Shown here in pieces: positions 32,361-44,097 of a stretch of DNA of 64,000 nucleotides (position 1 is the stretch's first letter; every line of letters begins with the position of its first letter). The translations under genes were made by a program, and so were the position numbers. This stretch comes from Distichodus sexfasciatus. Lineage: Eukaryota > Chordata > Actinopteri > Characiformes > Distichodontidae. Location of the stretch: positions 34,264-98,263 of the forward strand of contig JAVGVS010000793.1 in NCBI GenBank assembly GCA_032718565.1. Reading direction: 5' to 3'. The notes below the pieces were generated by a model, which saw nothing but the letters and a program-made list of their open reading frames with translations, was not told where the DNA came from and made no database searches.

Positions 32361-32932
32361 CTAGACCTGTAAATTATACAATACAGCCTTCCACTTTAGA
32401 TAAAATTTCCTTTATTTTTTCCTTCTATGCTGCTCTAATTTGTTATTTTTATTTTTATTAACTAATTTTTTTATTAATTTTATTAATTAAAATTGACTAA
32501 TAAATCCAAACAGACTTCAATCATGTGGAAGCTTATATAAGTTCCTCAAAGTAGGTCTAGCAGCACCTGAGGGCCTGACCCCTTTTTGAGCATATTTGTA
32601 AGTGTTGCAGAATTGATGTCAAAGATATATGACAGTTGTCATATCATTAATCACAGTTATGTCAGTGCAATGACTTGGGAAGACGGCTGACTGGAAGCTG
32701 TCCAAGTAGCAATCTAAGTGGAGTTACAGATTTTGATTAAAACCTTTTTTATATATTAAAATATGGACTGCTTTCTTATTTTTCACAGACCTGCAACTGC
32801 AATAACTCATAAAATAATAACAACCTGCATTTTACACTCATTGTCATTTTCTTCCAGAAACAAATATGTATATAAATATATAAATACATAAATATTAAAT
32901 ATATAAATAATAAATATATAATTTTTTTAAAG

Positions 32933-33093
<161 letters not shown>

Positions 33094-33097
33094 ACTG

Positions 33098-33200
33098 TAT
33101 ATGGAACGCCGTCATGCACAAAAATGCAGGCCAAAATCAGCACATTTTGATTAAAATAGGTCAAGGTGGCTCAAAATTACCCAAAACCCAAGTATTTCTT
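33098..33200. repeat. Fragment of shared hAT-like MITE core
   Basis: ATATGGAACGCCGTCATG and CCAAAACCCAAGTATTTCTTC match the core end seen at 60010-60130 (ATATGGAACGCCCTCATG, CCAAAACTTCAGTATTTCTTC). Confidence 0.5.
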
Positions 33201-33269
33201 CTGTTTTCAATTGGGTCTCGGTCTCGTCCTGTCCTGGTCTCAGTCTTGGCTCTTCGGAGTCTTGGTCTT

Positions 33270-33361
33270 GCCCCCAACTCTATCTATGTGCCACGTCATC
33301 TTGTCTCTGTGTGTACTTGTAGAGTTTACAGCAGAGATGACAATGAAGTTGACTTTGACTA
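33270..33361 (+). repeat. LINE 3'-tail/SINE-like repeat, copy 3
   Basis: CATCTTGTCTCTGTGTGTAC...TTTACAGCAGAGATGACAAT followed by GAAGTTGACTTTGACT. 5'-truncated relative to 16540-16760. Confidence 0.65.
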
Positions 33362-33814
33362 AAAGATGTGAGTTGAGAATATCTATTGGATCTGAATGGA
33401 GCAGTGTGAATGTGGCACTCCGGGCTCATGCGTGCTTAAACAGATCTTTTAAGCATCACAGCAAAGAGGAATGGTTCATCTATTCAAGCGTGGTATGCAT
33501 GTGCATGTCGGTAATGGCGTGGAGTGTAAATGTTTTTGAGTAACGATATTAGACCTGATATCTCTCTTAAAGGACAATCTAGGATTTGTCAATTCTTGTG
33601 ACTTTAGGAAAACATTTTTTATATGAGCGGTCTGATATGCGATACTCTCTCTTTTCACAGCTCTGAGAAAAACTATGCACTTTGTCTGTGTGTTTATGAG
33701 TGTGTGTGTGTGTGTGTATTGCACAGCTGTGGAATGCTGGTCTGATCATGTAACGGCAGTGTTGGGTGTGTGAATGGCAGAGAGAGGGAGTCAGAGCTCC
33801 ATGTTCCATAGCCT

Positions 33815-33816
<2 letters not shown>

Positions 33817-33847
<31 letters not shown>

Positions 33848-33936
33848 TCTATATAAAGCTCCTGCACCCTGTCTCTGTGCTACTGCGTCTCGCTGTACCT
33901 CCGCCTAAACACCAGCACACACAGCCCCCCAGCACC
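33817..33936 (+). promoter_or_regulatory. Candidate core promoter/5' UTR of the carrier gene
   Basis: A (TG)n run (33817-33847) is followed by CTATATAAAGCTCC, a good TATA box (TATAAA at 33852-33857), about 80 bases before the ATG at 33937. The interval CTGCACCCTGTCTCTGTGCT could hold the start site. (TG)n tracts adjoining promoters are common in fish. Confidence 0.5.
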
Positions 33937-35974
33937 ATGGCACAACAGCCTATCAGGTAGAAATGACCTTTATAAACTGTTTCTCTTTAACAGAATGTGG
34001 GTTAGGCTCAGGAACATTCAAAATACCTGAGCAGGCTGTATATCTTTGCAGTATGTATCAAATACAGACTGGCAAAGGCAATATCTGACTTTTTCTTAAC
34101 TTTTTTAACATTAAGCCAAGCAAGCGTTGACACAATGTGAACTGATACACCTGGTTCTAACTATAACTGCACTGATTCTCTTTCTTTCCTTCTTTCTCTC
34201 ACCAGTCTACCTGCCAAGCTCATCAATGGAGGAGTGGCTGGCATGGTGGGGGTGACCTGTGTGTTTCCATCGATCTGGCCAAGGCAGAGACTCCCAAAAA
34301 CCAGCGCAGCCGATCCAAGAAAGGATTTACAAGAACATAGCAAGTCAGGTTAGTTCTCCCATACACACAGCTATCTGACAGTGTGCCTGTAATGCTCATA
34401 ATGCCCATAAAACAATCCATTCAAATGTAAACTAGCTGTGGAGACTGCTTTGTGTGATCTAAGCCCAGAGGGAGAAAGACATCAGCACAAGCAAAAAGTC
34501 TGCAGAACCAGTTTAACTCTCAGAATGTTCCTCGTCAAAAGATTGAGATGGCAGCTGATGCAATGCCACGTCCAGTTTCAACACGTTACCTGAGTTTGTG
34601 TCTGTGTGTGTAAGTATGTGATATTTAGTCTAATACAGCCTTGTCTCTAATTAGGATGGACTGTCTCATTAAGACTGTTCGTTCTGAGGGTTACTTTGGC
34701 ATGTACAGAGGTAAGAGGATTTCCAATTTTTTCATAGAAAACTAATACTTTCAAATATTTTAAAGCACTTTTCTTTTTAACACATAAGGCTTGACTCTGG
34801 AAATATTTGTGATTCACAGTTTTGTGTTTGCTAGATGTATGCTTATTATCATAATATATGACTTTTTGCCAAATGAAATGTCAAATAAACATATTGCTGA
34901 AATTTTTGAAAAAGCGATCACAAAAATGTTTTCTTTATAAGAATATCTTATCATTTACAACAACTTTGGCCTGCGCGTGTATAATCAGTTTTAGATTCTG
35001 TGATTTCCGGTAAATTTCTTAAAAGATATCAAATTTGATGACTGTCTCTTAATAGGGGTTTAGTGCAGGCGTAACAGTCAATCTGACGTTGGTGACCCCA
35101 GAGAAGGCCATTAAACTTGCTGCCAACGACTTCTTCCGTCACCAACTCAGCAGGGGAGAGTAAGCTCACTGTGGCATTCTTAAACGCTTGATGTAAAAAA
35201 AAAAAAAAAGACTCACGAAAATCTTTAAGATGATTTTTATGACTGCAGGCCCAAACTGAACGTGTTTAAAGAGATGCTGGCGGGTTGTGGAAGCGGGACT
35301 GTATGTCAGGTGATCGTCACCACCCTTGAGATGCTCAAGATTCAGCTTCAGGATCTGAGCAGACTTGGTGAGACTCACGTTCAAGTCAAGTATAGGTTTG
35401 CAATTACTCACTCATAAGTGGCGAACTGACATAAAATTGGCATAAAATAACGTAATCTAAATATCCAAAAAATTGAAAATTTCATTGAAAGGAAATTTTA
35501 TTGGTCATAATTACAATTCGGTTTTGACAATAAATTAGGCTACAAAAATGAAACACCTACAAATCCTAATAAAATTTATGTTTATTAATCACAGCTACAA
35601 TTAAGTTCTGCATAATGTGTAGTCAAATCTTGCAATGCAAAAGTTTGAAGCATGTTGGAACGGTAAATGTGCAATAAAATGGCAGAAATCGGAGTGCATG
35701 TGTGTTTCTACCTGGGTAATTAGCCTGATAATATGTACATTTACAGCACAGTCTGAGATTTGTGAATTTTTGTAACTTTGTGAAAACATTTTTGGTTTGT
35801 GAGGGCTAATCTCCTAACGCTGGTTCTCACAGAAGCCCCTGGTTTTATCGGAAAAACTATGGGCTTTGTTACAATTACAGTTAGGTTCCGTGCCATGCAG
35901 AGTCAAGATGCACTTCATTGTAAAAATGAAATGTGCAATAAAAAATAAGAGAAACAATCTAAAAAGATCTTAAA

Positions 35975-36150
35975 GATGAACACACAAAGTCAAAGTCAAA
36001 GCAAACTTTGTCATCTCTGCTATACACTGTACAAATAAACAGAGACAGACAACGAGGCTCCAGTCGTAACAGTACAAAGAACAAATAAGGCACATATAAT
36101 AAACAATATATAAATAGAATATACAATATAAACTTTAAACTGGAGTAGAA
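35975..36150 (-). repeat. LINE 3'-tail/SINE-like repeat, copy 4
   Basis: The - strand end GTATAGCAGAGATGACAAAG and TTTGCTTTGACTTTGACTTTG, preceded by GTTCTTTGTACTGTTACGAC. It lies in the intron about 35 bp before block 6 (36186) of the carrier gene, the most degraded block. Confidence 0.65.
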
Positions 36151-36929
36151 TTTATCTCTTAAAAGTCATTATCTCTTCTCCGCAGTGGCCCAGAGGAACC
36201 TGACCATGTTTTCCACCTTGAAGTTGGGAGCTGGCAGCACGGTGCTGAGCTGTGCCACACTACACCCTGGGTTCCACAATCACATTCAAGTGTCAGCACT
36301 ACAGATTGGCATGGACACCTGAACTCAGGGTATCCGGGTCTCTACAAAGGCTGAGCCACCCACCCTCGCGAGTGGGATTACTGGGCAGTAATAATATTCA
36401 ACACTCAATATATACATTATAAATATTTAAAAGCGTAAATATATGTCTGTTTAAGTGTGACAGCATAATATAATTTGTGTACTAGGCGAGTTTTCTGAGG
36501 CCGGGGTGTAATATATAGTTCAGGAGTGGAGAAGGGTCAGTTCGTGTTACTAACCTATGTTAATTGGTTTGGTGTCCAGTATAACAGCCTGAGGGAAGAT
36601 GCTCCTCCTGAGCCTCTCTGTTGGGGCATTATGTAAGCTCTCTGACAACTCAGTTTTAGGCTGAAGGCCAAAACTTGAAAAAATGAAATTCCGTGCTTTG
36701 GTACAAGTGCTGACTTAATGTTTCTATTACAATCAGCAGCATAAAAATGCAATTAAGTAAACCTCGATTGTATTGTACATTTTAAATACTGATCTATATG
36801 CTTTCATACAAAAATCTGCATCTAAAATCCTTTAATCCAAGAATATTCTATAAACTGAGATTGTTTGAACATAATGGGCTAGTTTCTTGAACATGGATTA
36901 AGTCTAGTCTTAGATTAAATTGTAATCCC

Positions 36930-37300
36930 AACCTCTAAATACCCAAACTAATTACTTTACTAGAAATGGCGTGGAAACCCGTTGCCCTTAAGTTTTTACG
37001 TCATATAAAACTAAACAGTTTAAAGGTTGTACTAACGTAGAACCGTATGACATATTCAAGCTTAGATTAGTATCTTAACTCAAAATCATTAGTTTAAGTA
37101 AACTGGGTCAAAATGTATTAAATAAGGATTTTTAGTCAAATGCACATAAACAAATGGCACGCAATGACATGTAACATTATTACAAAACACAATGTGTTTG
37201 AATTGAATTGAACTGAACTGCAGATTTTGAGATTAAATAGAACAACAACAGCATCTTAACCAAAAGAGACCTGTTAAAACATGTATTACAACTGCAGCAA
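36930..37300 (+). repeat. Second copy of the ~0.5 kb repeated unit
   Basis: Co-linear with 31572-32068: CATATAAAACTAAACAGTTTA, GAACCGTATGACATATTCAAG, ATTTTTAGTCAA, AACACAATGTGTTT and ACTGCAGATTTTGAGATTAAA occur in the same order with scattered differences. Confidence 0.75.
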
Positions 37301-37551
37301 TAAAAACGGAGCCGCCAGAACGCCGGTAAATGCGCGTTAACAGTCGACTGACTTTAGTCGACGCTTTGTCACTGGACCGATATTTTACGTGATAAAATGT
37401 TTCTACAAGTTTTCCACAGATACTGACTGTTCAACGTGGTGCAACAAAGCTTTTGAAAGCCACAACCCCTATGGCAAGCCGTTTTAACATTTAATAGCCC
37501 GACTGGATATGTACATCAGATATCCGTAATTCAGTATCTACCCCGTCAAAA

Positions 37552-38066
37552 GAAACATTACAGATATCCAAAACGACGTTCTTCCTATCTACAATCAACA
37601 TTACAGATATCCGAAATACAATTCTTACTAGGAGAAACTTTCATTTCAGATATCTTCAATACAGTTTGTTACTAGTCATAATTCTCATTTTGGATGTCAA
37701 AAACTTAAAAAGACTCTTCAGATATCTATAATGTAATTTTGAATATCTAAAATTGCATTGTCGCCAGGCATTATTCTAATTAAAGATGTCTGAAATGTTA
37801 TTTTAACTAGTAATAATGTCAGTAACAGATATATGTATTGGCATTTTTACTAGTCAAAATGCAATTTTAGATATTCAAAATTACATTATAGATATCTGAA
37901 GAGTTTTTTATTTTATTTTAAGTTTTTGATATAAGAATTATGACTAGTAACAACTGTATTGAAGATATCTGAAATGAAAGTTTGTCCTAGTAAGAATTGT
38001 ATTTCAGATATCTGTAATGTTCATTGTAGATAGGAAGAATGTCGTTTTGGATATCTAACAGAGAAG
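37552..38066. mobile_element. Self-complementary (foldback) element, GATATC-rich
   Basis: The left arm (ACATTACAGATATCCAAAAC, TTTCATTTCAGATATCTTCA, TCAGATATCTATAATGTAAT) and right arm (ATTACATTATAGATATCTGA, TGAAGATATCTGAAATGAAA, GTCGTTTTGGATATCTAA) are reverse complements over roughly 230 bp each, meeting near 37810. Foldback MITEs of this kind (Angel-like) occur in fish, but the family is not verified. Confidence 0.8.
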
Positions 38067-38379
38067 ACCCGCCAAGAAGTGTTTTGCACGCCTGTGTCCA
38101 AGCTCAAAGTTCAATGAGACCCCCCCCCCTCTAACAGAAACATAATATACGTGACCTCTACTTAACATGGTCATTACATTGTGTCTTTTCAGCCAGAATG
38201 AACACTAATAAAAAAATTATTTAATAACAAAATCCGGGTTTATAGTGAATGCAGATTTTCCACCGAAAGTCAAAGTTAGTCTAGGACTAATCTTAATCTT
38301 AAACGGGGAAACCGGCCCATTATGTCTTATAATATCATAAGTTTCACTAATCATCGTAATTTGTGCTCGGACTAAGGGA

Positions 38380-38403
38380 TGATGCTGGTAGCTCAGTGGT
38401 AGG
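38380..38403 (+). repeat. tRNA A-box-like SINE head
   Basis: TGGTAGCTCAGTGGTAGG matches a pol III A box (TAGCTCAGTGG). It is separated from its downstream part (TTAATCATCTGG, from 39285) by the hAT-like insertion. Confidence 0.5.
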
Positions 38404-39276
38404 CAGTGTTGGACACGTACCTTTAAACAAATAATTAGTTATAGTTACTAGTTACTTCTCACAAATACTAACTGAGTTAGTAACTGAGTTACATCATTAT
38501 AAAAGTAACTAATTACCAGGCAAAGTAACTATTGCGTTATTTTTTAAAAAAAATCTAATTTAATATAACTATAAAATAAATATAAAACATTGTACACGAA
38601 TCTACACTATTTTAATGTTGTTGTGGGACAACGTGAGAGACAACTATCAAATTCAACATATTATTATAAATATTATCATTACTATAGTGGAACAATAAAG
38701 CACAATAGATGGTTTAGAACTTTAAATATTTATTGCACAGACCACAACTCGTCAACAAATAAGTCTAAATATAAATTATGCTTCCGAAAAATGAAATAAT
38801 AATAATAATAATATACTGTAGTGCAAAAAAAAACTGATATGTAAACAGGTAATAAAAAAAACCTCCATGTCCATATCTGTGCTTGTGTGTGAACACCCGC
38901 ACTACTCTGCCTCTGACTGGCAAACAATGGAAATTTACTCAATCTAAGCCAATCATCGCGTTCTCAGTTACACCACGTTTACAGACACACCAATCATCAT
39001 CATCATCATCATCATCATCACTGGTTATGTGTCCCGCCCCGGCCCCGAACACACACAAACACCCCCCCAGAGAAAGAGAGGTCCTACGGCTGAGAGAGAC
39101 GCTGCTCGCATGAAAACCGCGTCAGTGTTCTCAGTTATAGTAACGCGCATTTTATTGTCAGTAACGGTAACGGCGTTGTAACGGGGGAAACAGTAATTCG
39201 TTTGATTACTTGTTACTGAAAAAAGTATCGCCGTTAGTAACGCCGTTTATTTATAGCGCCGTCATTCCCATCACTG
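38404..39276. mobile_element. hAT-like element with perfect 8-bp target duplication
   Basis: 873 bp from CAGTGTTGGACACGTACCTT to CGCCGTCATTCCCATCACTG, inverted at both ends and rich in AGTAAC/GTTACT words. It is flanked by GTGGTAGG at 38396-38403 and 39277-39284, exact copies. The interior has (AAT)n and (ATC)n tracts and no transposase. Confidence 0.92.
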
Positions 39277-39294
39277 GTGGTAGGTTAATCATCT

Positions 39295-39540
39295 GGGAAA
39301 GTTTGTAGTGAGTATAACGGTTAAAGAGTTGGTACCTTGACTGAAGAGTCACCGGTTCAAGTCCCAGACAGGTAAAGGTACCACTGAGGTACTCATGATC
39401 AAGGTACCGTCCCCAAGCACTGCTCCTTGGACTTTGTCAAAAAGCTGCCCACTGCTCCTTCACGGATTGGTCCAATGCAGTGGTGGACTGTGGTGTGTTA
39501 ACAATGACAAATAATCACTCACCTAAACTAAACTTAAACT
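39295..39540 (+). repeat. tRNA-derived SINE body
   Basis: TTTGTAGTGAGTATAACGGT, B-box-like CCGGTTCAAGTCCCAGACAG, GGTAAAGGTACCACTGAGGT, then GTGGTGTGTTAACAATGACAA tail. Same family as 19100-19314. Confidence 0.75.
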
Positions 39541-41711
39541 CGTCTATGGACTAAAAACCCAACTCTTTCCTAATTCCATTGTTTATTTGTTTGTCAATTT
39601 TTTAAAATTGGTCTCACAATCACAAATGAACACAGAAATATGACCGAAAGGCCTGTCAGACTTTTGAAGACTTAACTAAATGTGTTCTCAGAACAGAAGT
39701 GTCATTTAAAAAGTAGATGAAGTAGACATGAGTAGTTGTACCCCTGATTTTTGTGGAATTTATGAGACAATACTCCGAACTTAGTATATCCCAACTCTTT
39801 ATTTGTCTAACTCTGTTGTGGCTTTTTTTTTTCAGGGACATCCCATTTTCCGTTGTGTACTTTCCCATGTTCGCCCACCTTAACCAGTTGGGGAAGCCAT
39901 CAGAGGTGGAGAACGCCCCCTTTTATTGGTCCTTCGCTGCCGGCTGTGCGGCCGGATGCACAGCAGCTGTAGCAGTTAGCCCCTGTGATGGTGTGTAAAC
40001 GTGACAGTGGGAACTTTGTGTGTATGTGTGTGTAGTTGTGAGGAAATGAGTGAGGATCAGCTCTCCGAAAGGAAAAATGCTTTTGTAGAAAAGTTGCAGA
40101 TTTCTTTTTATTTAAGCTGCAGAATTGTGTAGATTTAGTAATTATAGGAGTTGATGGAAGTACAATATAAGGACAGACAGGCTGAATGTGTGTATACAGT
40201 AACATTGATGCTGTGTGAAACATCTAAAACTGATTCTAAAGCAATTCTTTTCCCATTTCAGTGGTGAAAACAAGGCTTCAGTCCCTCAGTAAAAGCTCAA
40301 ATGAGGAGACATACAGTGGAGTTCTGGACTGCTTCAGGTACTGTAACCATTAGGGGTGAATCGATACATCAATTCAATGATCAGTGAGCCCAAATCAAAA
40401 TACTAGACATCATACATATTGTAATGTTACTTTATATTGATCGAGAGGTGTGTTTTTAATTAAAAGATAAGGTAGTTTTTCATTTAAATTAATGATTGAG
40501 CTCAGAAAAAATGTCAACTGATAAAATGGGAGTTGGCCGAAATCGAAAACCGAAAATGAGGAAACACCAAAAGAAATTATTATGCCACTTGTGTGCACGT
40601 TTACACAGCCGACCGGCGAGCTGCATAATAAACACTCTAATAAGAAAGCTATCGAAGTGGGCTATCCAAAATTTCTATACCTTTTTTTTTGTGAACCCCT
40701 TAGAACTTCCTATATTTCTGCATAAATATGACCTAAAACATCATCAGATTTTCACAGAAGTCCTAAATGTAGATATAGAGAAACAAATGAGACAAAGGTA
40801 TTATACTGTTGATCAGTTCTGCATATTGACTTTGAGGAATTTTTGTGAAGAATATTATTACACTAAATAGTCTAAGTAGTTAGACATTATGATTTTCCAG
40901 ACCTTTGCTTCAAGAAATCTTCTCTAACTGGACGTCTTTAAATTTTAGTTGAGCACCCCTGCCATAGAGGAACCTTGTTTTGGTATCCAAAGACTCTTTT
41001 ACTCATTGGTTCTCTGCAGAACCATTTAGCATGAAGAGATCATGAAGAAGTTAGTGCAAATTGTATTTGTATCTGTGTTCATTATATGCAATATGTAATA
41101 ATTTGTTCAAATGTAGTGTTTGGTTAACTTTACTGAGTCAAGTTATAAGTTACTTTCTATAAATTGCACATTAATAACTGATCTTTATAAAAGATACTGG
41201 CAGATATTATCTGTTACTATTAAAAATTGCACCATACCAATACATTTCTACACACAGCCAAAAGTAAATTAGTAAGTTAGGCAGTGTCAGTAGCCATTAA
41301 GGTCATCCTTTAACATAGTGTTAAAACTTTTTTTTGCATTCAGTTCTCCAAAGAACCTTAAACAGCATAAAGATGTTCTACATCATAAAAAGGTTCTCCA
41401 CAGCACTAACGAAGAACCAGTTTTTCAGAACAAAAAGAGCCTTGTCTTTGAAGAAAATGTCCAGTGTAAAAAATATTTAAAAACATATTGCCAGTTTTGA
41501 CATCACTTTACTTTGTGGTTTATCACTAATCAAGTGTTTTTGTCAACACAGAAAAATCATTCGTAAGGAAGGCCCCAGCGCGCTGATGAAAGGTGCCGGA
41601 TGCAGGGCCCTGGTCATCGCTCCTCTGTTCGGCATAGCGCAGGTCGTCTACTTCATCGGCGTTGGAGAGTTCGTTCTTGGCCAGTTTCCCTTCAACCTCT
41701 GCTCAGCCTAA

Positions 41712-44097
41712 ACTCCATCTGACTGTGGAATCAGCTGAACATTAAAGCTATAAGTCCAAGGCAGCTATACGGTGACTAGTAACTTGGAAATGTTCACTCA
41801 AGGTTGCAGCTTATGGTGAGAGTTCGAGATTTACTCTGAAAATGCTAACTACTAGCATGGGCTTCTGGCTTTCTTGAAAAGCTGAGACAAATTTGCACAT
41901 CCGTGTAATTAATTTTTTTTTACTGAGAAGTATCTCTGGGCACAGTCTCTGAATTCCCTCAATGAGGGAAGGAATGTCATGTCATGTCTCCCACACCCAG
42001 AATGTCGAACCACGTCCCTAACTAGTTTTCATTTTTCCGTCCTTAGTCTTGGGCGCTTTTTTTTGCCTTATAGGGACAGAGAACGGACACATTGTTGTAA
42101 TATTGTTTACACTAGGAAACCCAGAACTCCCAAAAAGCATTTAAAATCTTCAAATATGATCAAATCTGGGGAATTTACCCATAATTTTTAAAGCAAATTA
42201 CAGTTTAAAATTGTTAAACATTAGCTAACAAATAATGGATGATTAAGATAAAAGTTGCGTTCTAAGAGTGTCTTTAAGGATTTTTGGGTTTTGGGATTCC
42301 CAGACGTATATTTTCAAACATTTGGTTTGAGAAATCAATGCTGATGAATGCAGATGCTGTCTTTCGACAGATATAGGCACATTTCTTACAATTTCAGGAT
42401 ATTCTCAATTTGTGAATCAGAAAGTGTGTGTACTGAATTGAGATTTGGGTTGGTGGAATAGAACCGGACCAAGTCCAGGAAGAAGTTAGGCATATATTGA
42501 TTGAAATGTGATATAGCTTGCTATGTATAACTCATATTCTAAGACATAAAAACATTATCTTCTGTTAGTACACAGCATACCTCAGAATACCAGGGATCTG
42601 GTAATATAAGTGAAACCGTAAAATGCCTGCCAGCTGTGCCAACTGAGTTCAGTAAAGGTCATAAATATCCAGATGGTTTGTTATAGAGAAAGGAAATGGT
42701 CACTCCATTTCTTTTATGATAAAATGTAAATTGTCTTCTAACTTTGCATTTTTATACATACATTTGAGGTCACAGTCCTGCCCTCTAAAGCTACATAAAA
42801 AAATATGTATAAGAATGTCGTCACTTGGGATTTTTCTCCTTTGGTCGTGGACTGTGGATGATTCAGTTCACGGGCCTGCAACACAAATTCATGAGGAGAA
42901 TTAAAGCTAAAATAAAGAAACTGAGCTTTTACGTTTGTTAATTGTGAAAATGGGCCAAATCTCATCGATATTTCACACCCAATGGGCTTATTAACGTTGC
43001 ATGTTCATACACTTAATACAACAGCGTTCCTGTGAGGCTTTTTTCTTACACTAGTACATAGTATTATCTAGTCTGGTCCATTGGCAGTGGGAGTGAATTC
43101 CCGTCATATTTAGCTGGATAAGACGGTTTGGGTGTATGAGCTGAGGTATCAGTCCGGGTGAGAAGTGTCCACTCTGCACTGGGGATGTAACACAAGCCTG
43201 CTGGTCCTGCATTGGTCACTCCTGGATCCTGCATAACTGCTGGGAACAGCTGCCACCTGCATATCACATGGGAAATACGAAACTCGGGCCAAAGTCGTGC
43301 TGAGAAGCTCTCGTACAGCAACGAGCGCGATATGAACTTTCATTAAGACACATATCTGGTGATGGATCAGAGGAATTACAGGCACTGTATATTAACAGTG
43401 TAAAGCTCTGAAGCAATGGTGTCTCTACATACAATCATTATAGCAGAAGATGAGATGATCTTTCTTTCATCTCCTGCTATAACAGGTCACACAGTCACAC
43501 ACTTTCAAGTCCTATACAGTCACACTTTTTTCTCTTATATATATGTACATACGCTCAGCAGATGGGCAATGTTTATTTGTTATCTATTATATAATAATCC
43601 TCAAATGTGGAGAGCAAAGGTCTTGACAACACTCACAGTTCAAAACCGAGATGAGACTTCAGATGATTTTCACTGAAATTGTTAAACACGTCGGTCATAA
43701 TAACCCCCGGTCATAATTTATATGACATGATAACTACTATAGTAGTCTCCCAAAAGTTAATGTACTGTGATTTAGAATAACATGAACCTGTTTTATGGGG
43801 CATGACGTCTGAATGTGGTCTCTTCAGTTTTTGGCAGCTGTTCCACAACCTCAAGCCAAGTCTCAGAAAGGAGAGATGAATGCGAGGCAGCTGACACCTA
43901 ATCCAGCGTGCCAAAATAAACCCGGCTTTCATTAACCACGAAGCAACGTTATTTCCTCATAATATTAAAGACCACTTCTCTGTCAATGCTCAAGATTTTC
44001 CTGGACTCTTACCTGCAATTTGGAAAGTTCAAGGTGACGTTGGCTAAGCTTGAAAGAAGACATGAAATGGTACAAAGCGGGGGGAGCTTCAGCAAAC
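41712..44097. other. Convergent intergenic space, no gene seen
   Basis: Downstream of the carrier stop codon; the first candidate poly(A) signal is not obvious within 100 bases (ATTAAA occurs at 41741-41746). No other exon or repeat boundary is supported. Confidence 0.4.

Larger units (their letters stand above)
36870..38325. mobile_element. Composite TIR element in carrier intron 6
   Basis: Bounded by ACATAATGGGCTAGTTTCTT and GGGGAAACCGGCCCATTATGT, inverted repeats of the same type as the MITE at 29412-29538 (GATTAAGTCTAGTCTTAG / CTAGGACTAATCTTAATC inside). It contains the repeated unit 36930-37300 and the foldback 37560-38066. Confidence 0.6.
33937..41711 (+). pseudogene. slc25a22-like: Mitochondrial glutamate carrier (SLC25A22 type), 5' half frame-broken
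   Basis: Family role: glutamate/H+ symport across the inner mitochondrial membrane. Exon-like blocks: 33937-33956, 34206-34348, 34655-34710, ~35056-35159, 35249-35367, 36186-36371, 39836-39990, 40262-40337, 41552-41711. Blocks 1-2 give MAQQPI then SLPAKLINGGVAGMVGVTCV, but one base is lost within the first carrier signature (P-I-D expected) and the frame shifts again before RIYKNIAS. Block 4 needs a shift at its start. Block 5 reads TTLEMLK where TTPMEMLK is expected. Block 6 is strongly diverged and has an in-frame stop and a missing base near GLYKG. Blocks 7-9 are clean: DIPFSVVYFPMFAHLNQLG, third signature SPCDVVKTRLQ, APLFGIAQVVYFIGV, then a stop. Splice sites are mostly GT-AG. Paralogues slc25a18 or another fish glutamate carrier are possible. 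A sequencing-error explanation is less likely because mgat4c and tspan2 here are clean. Confidence 0.85.
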
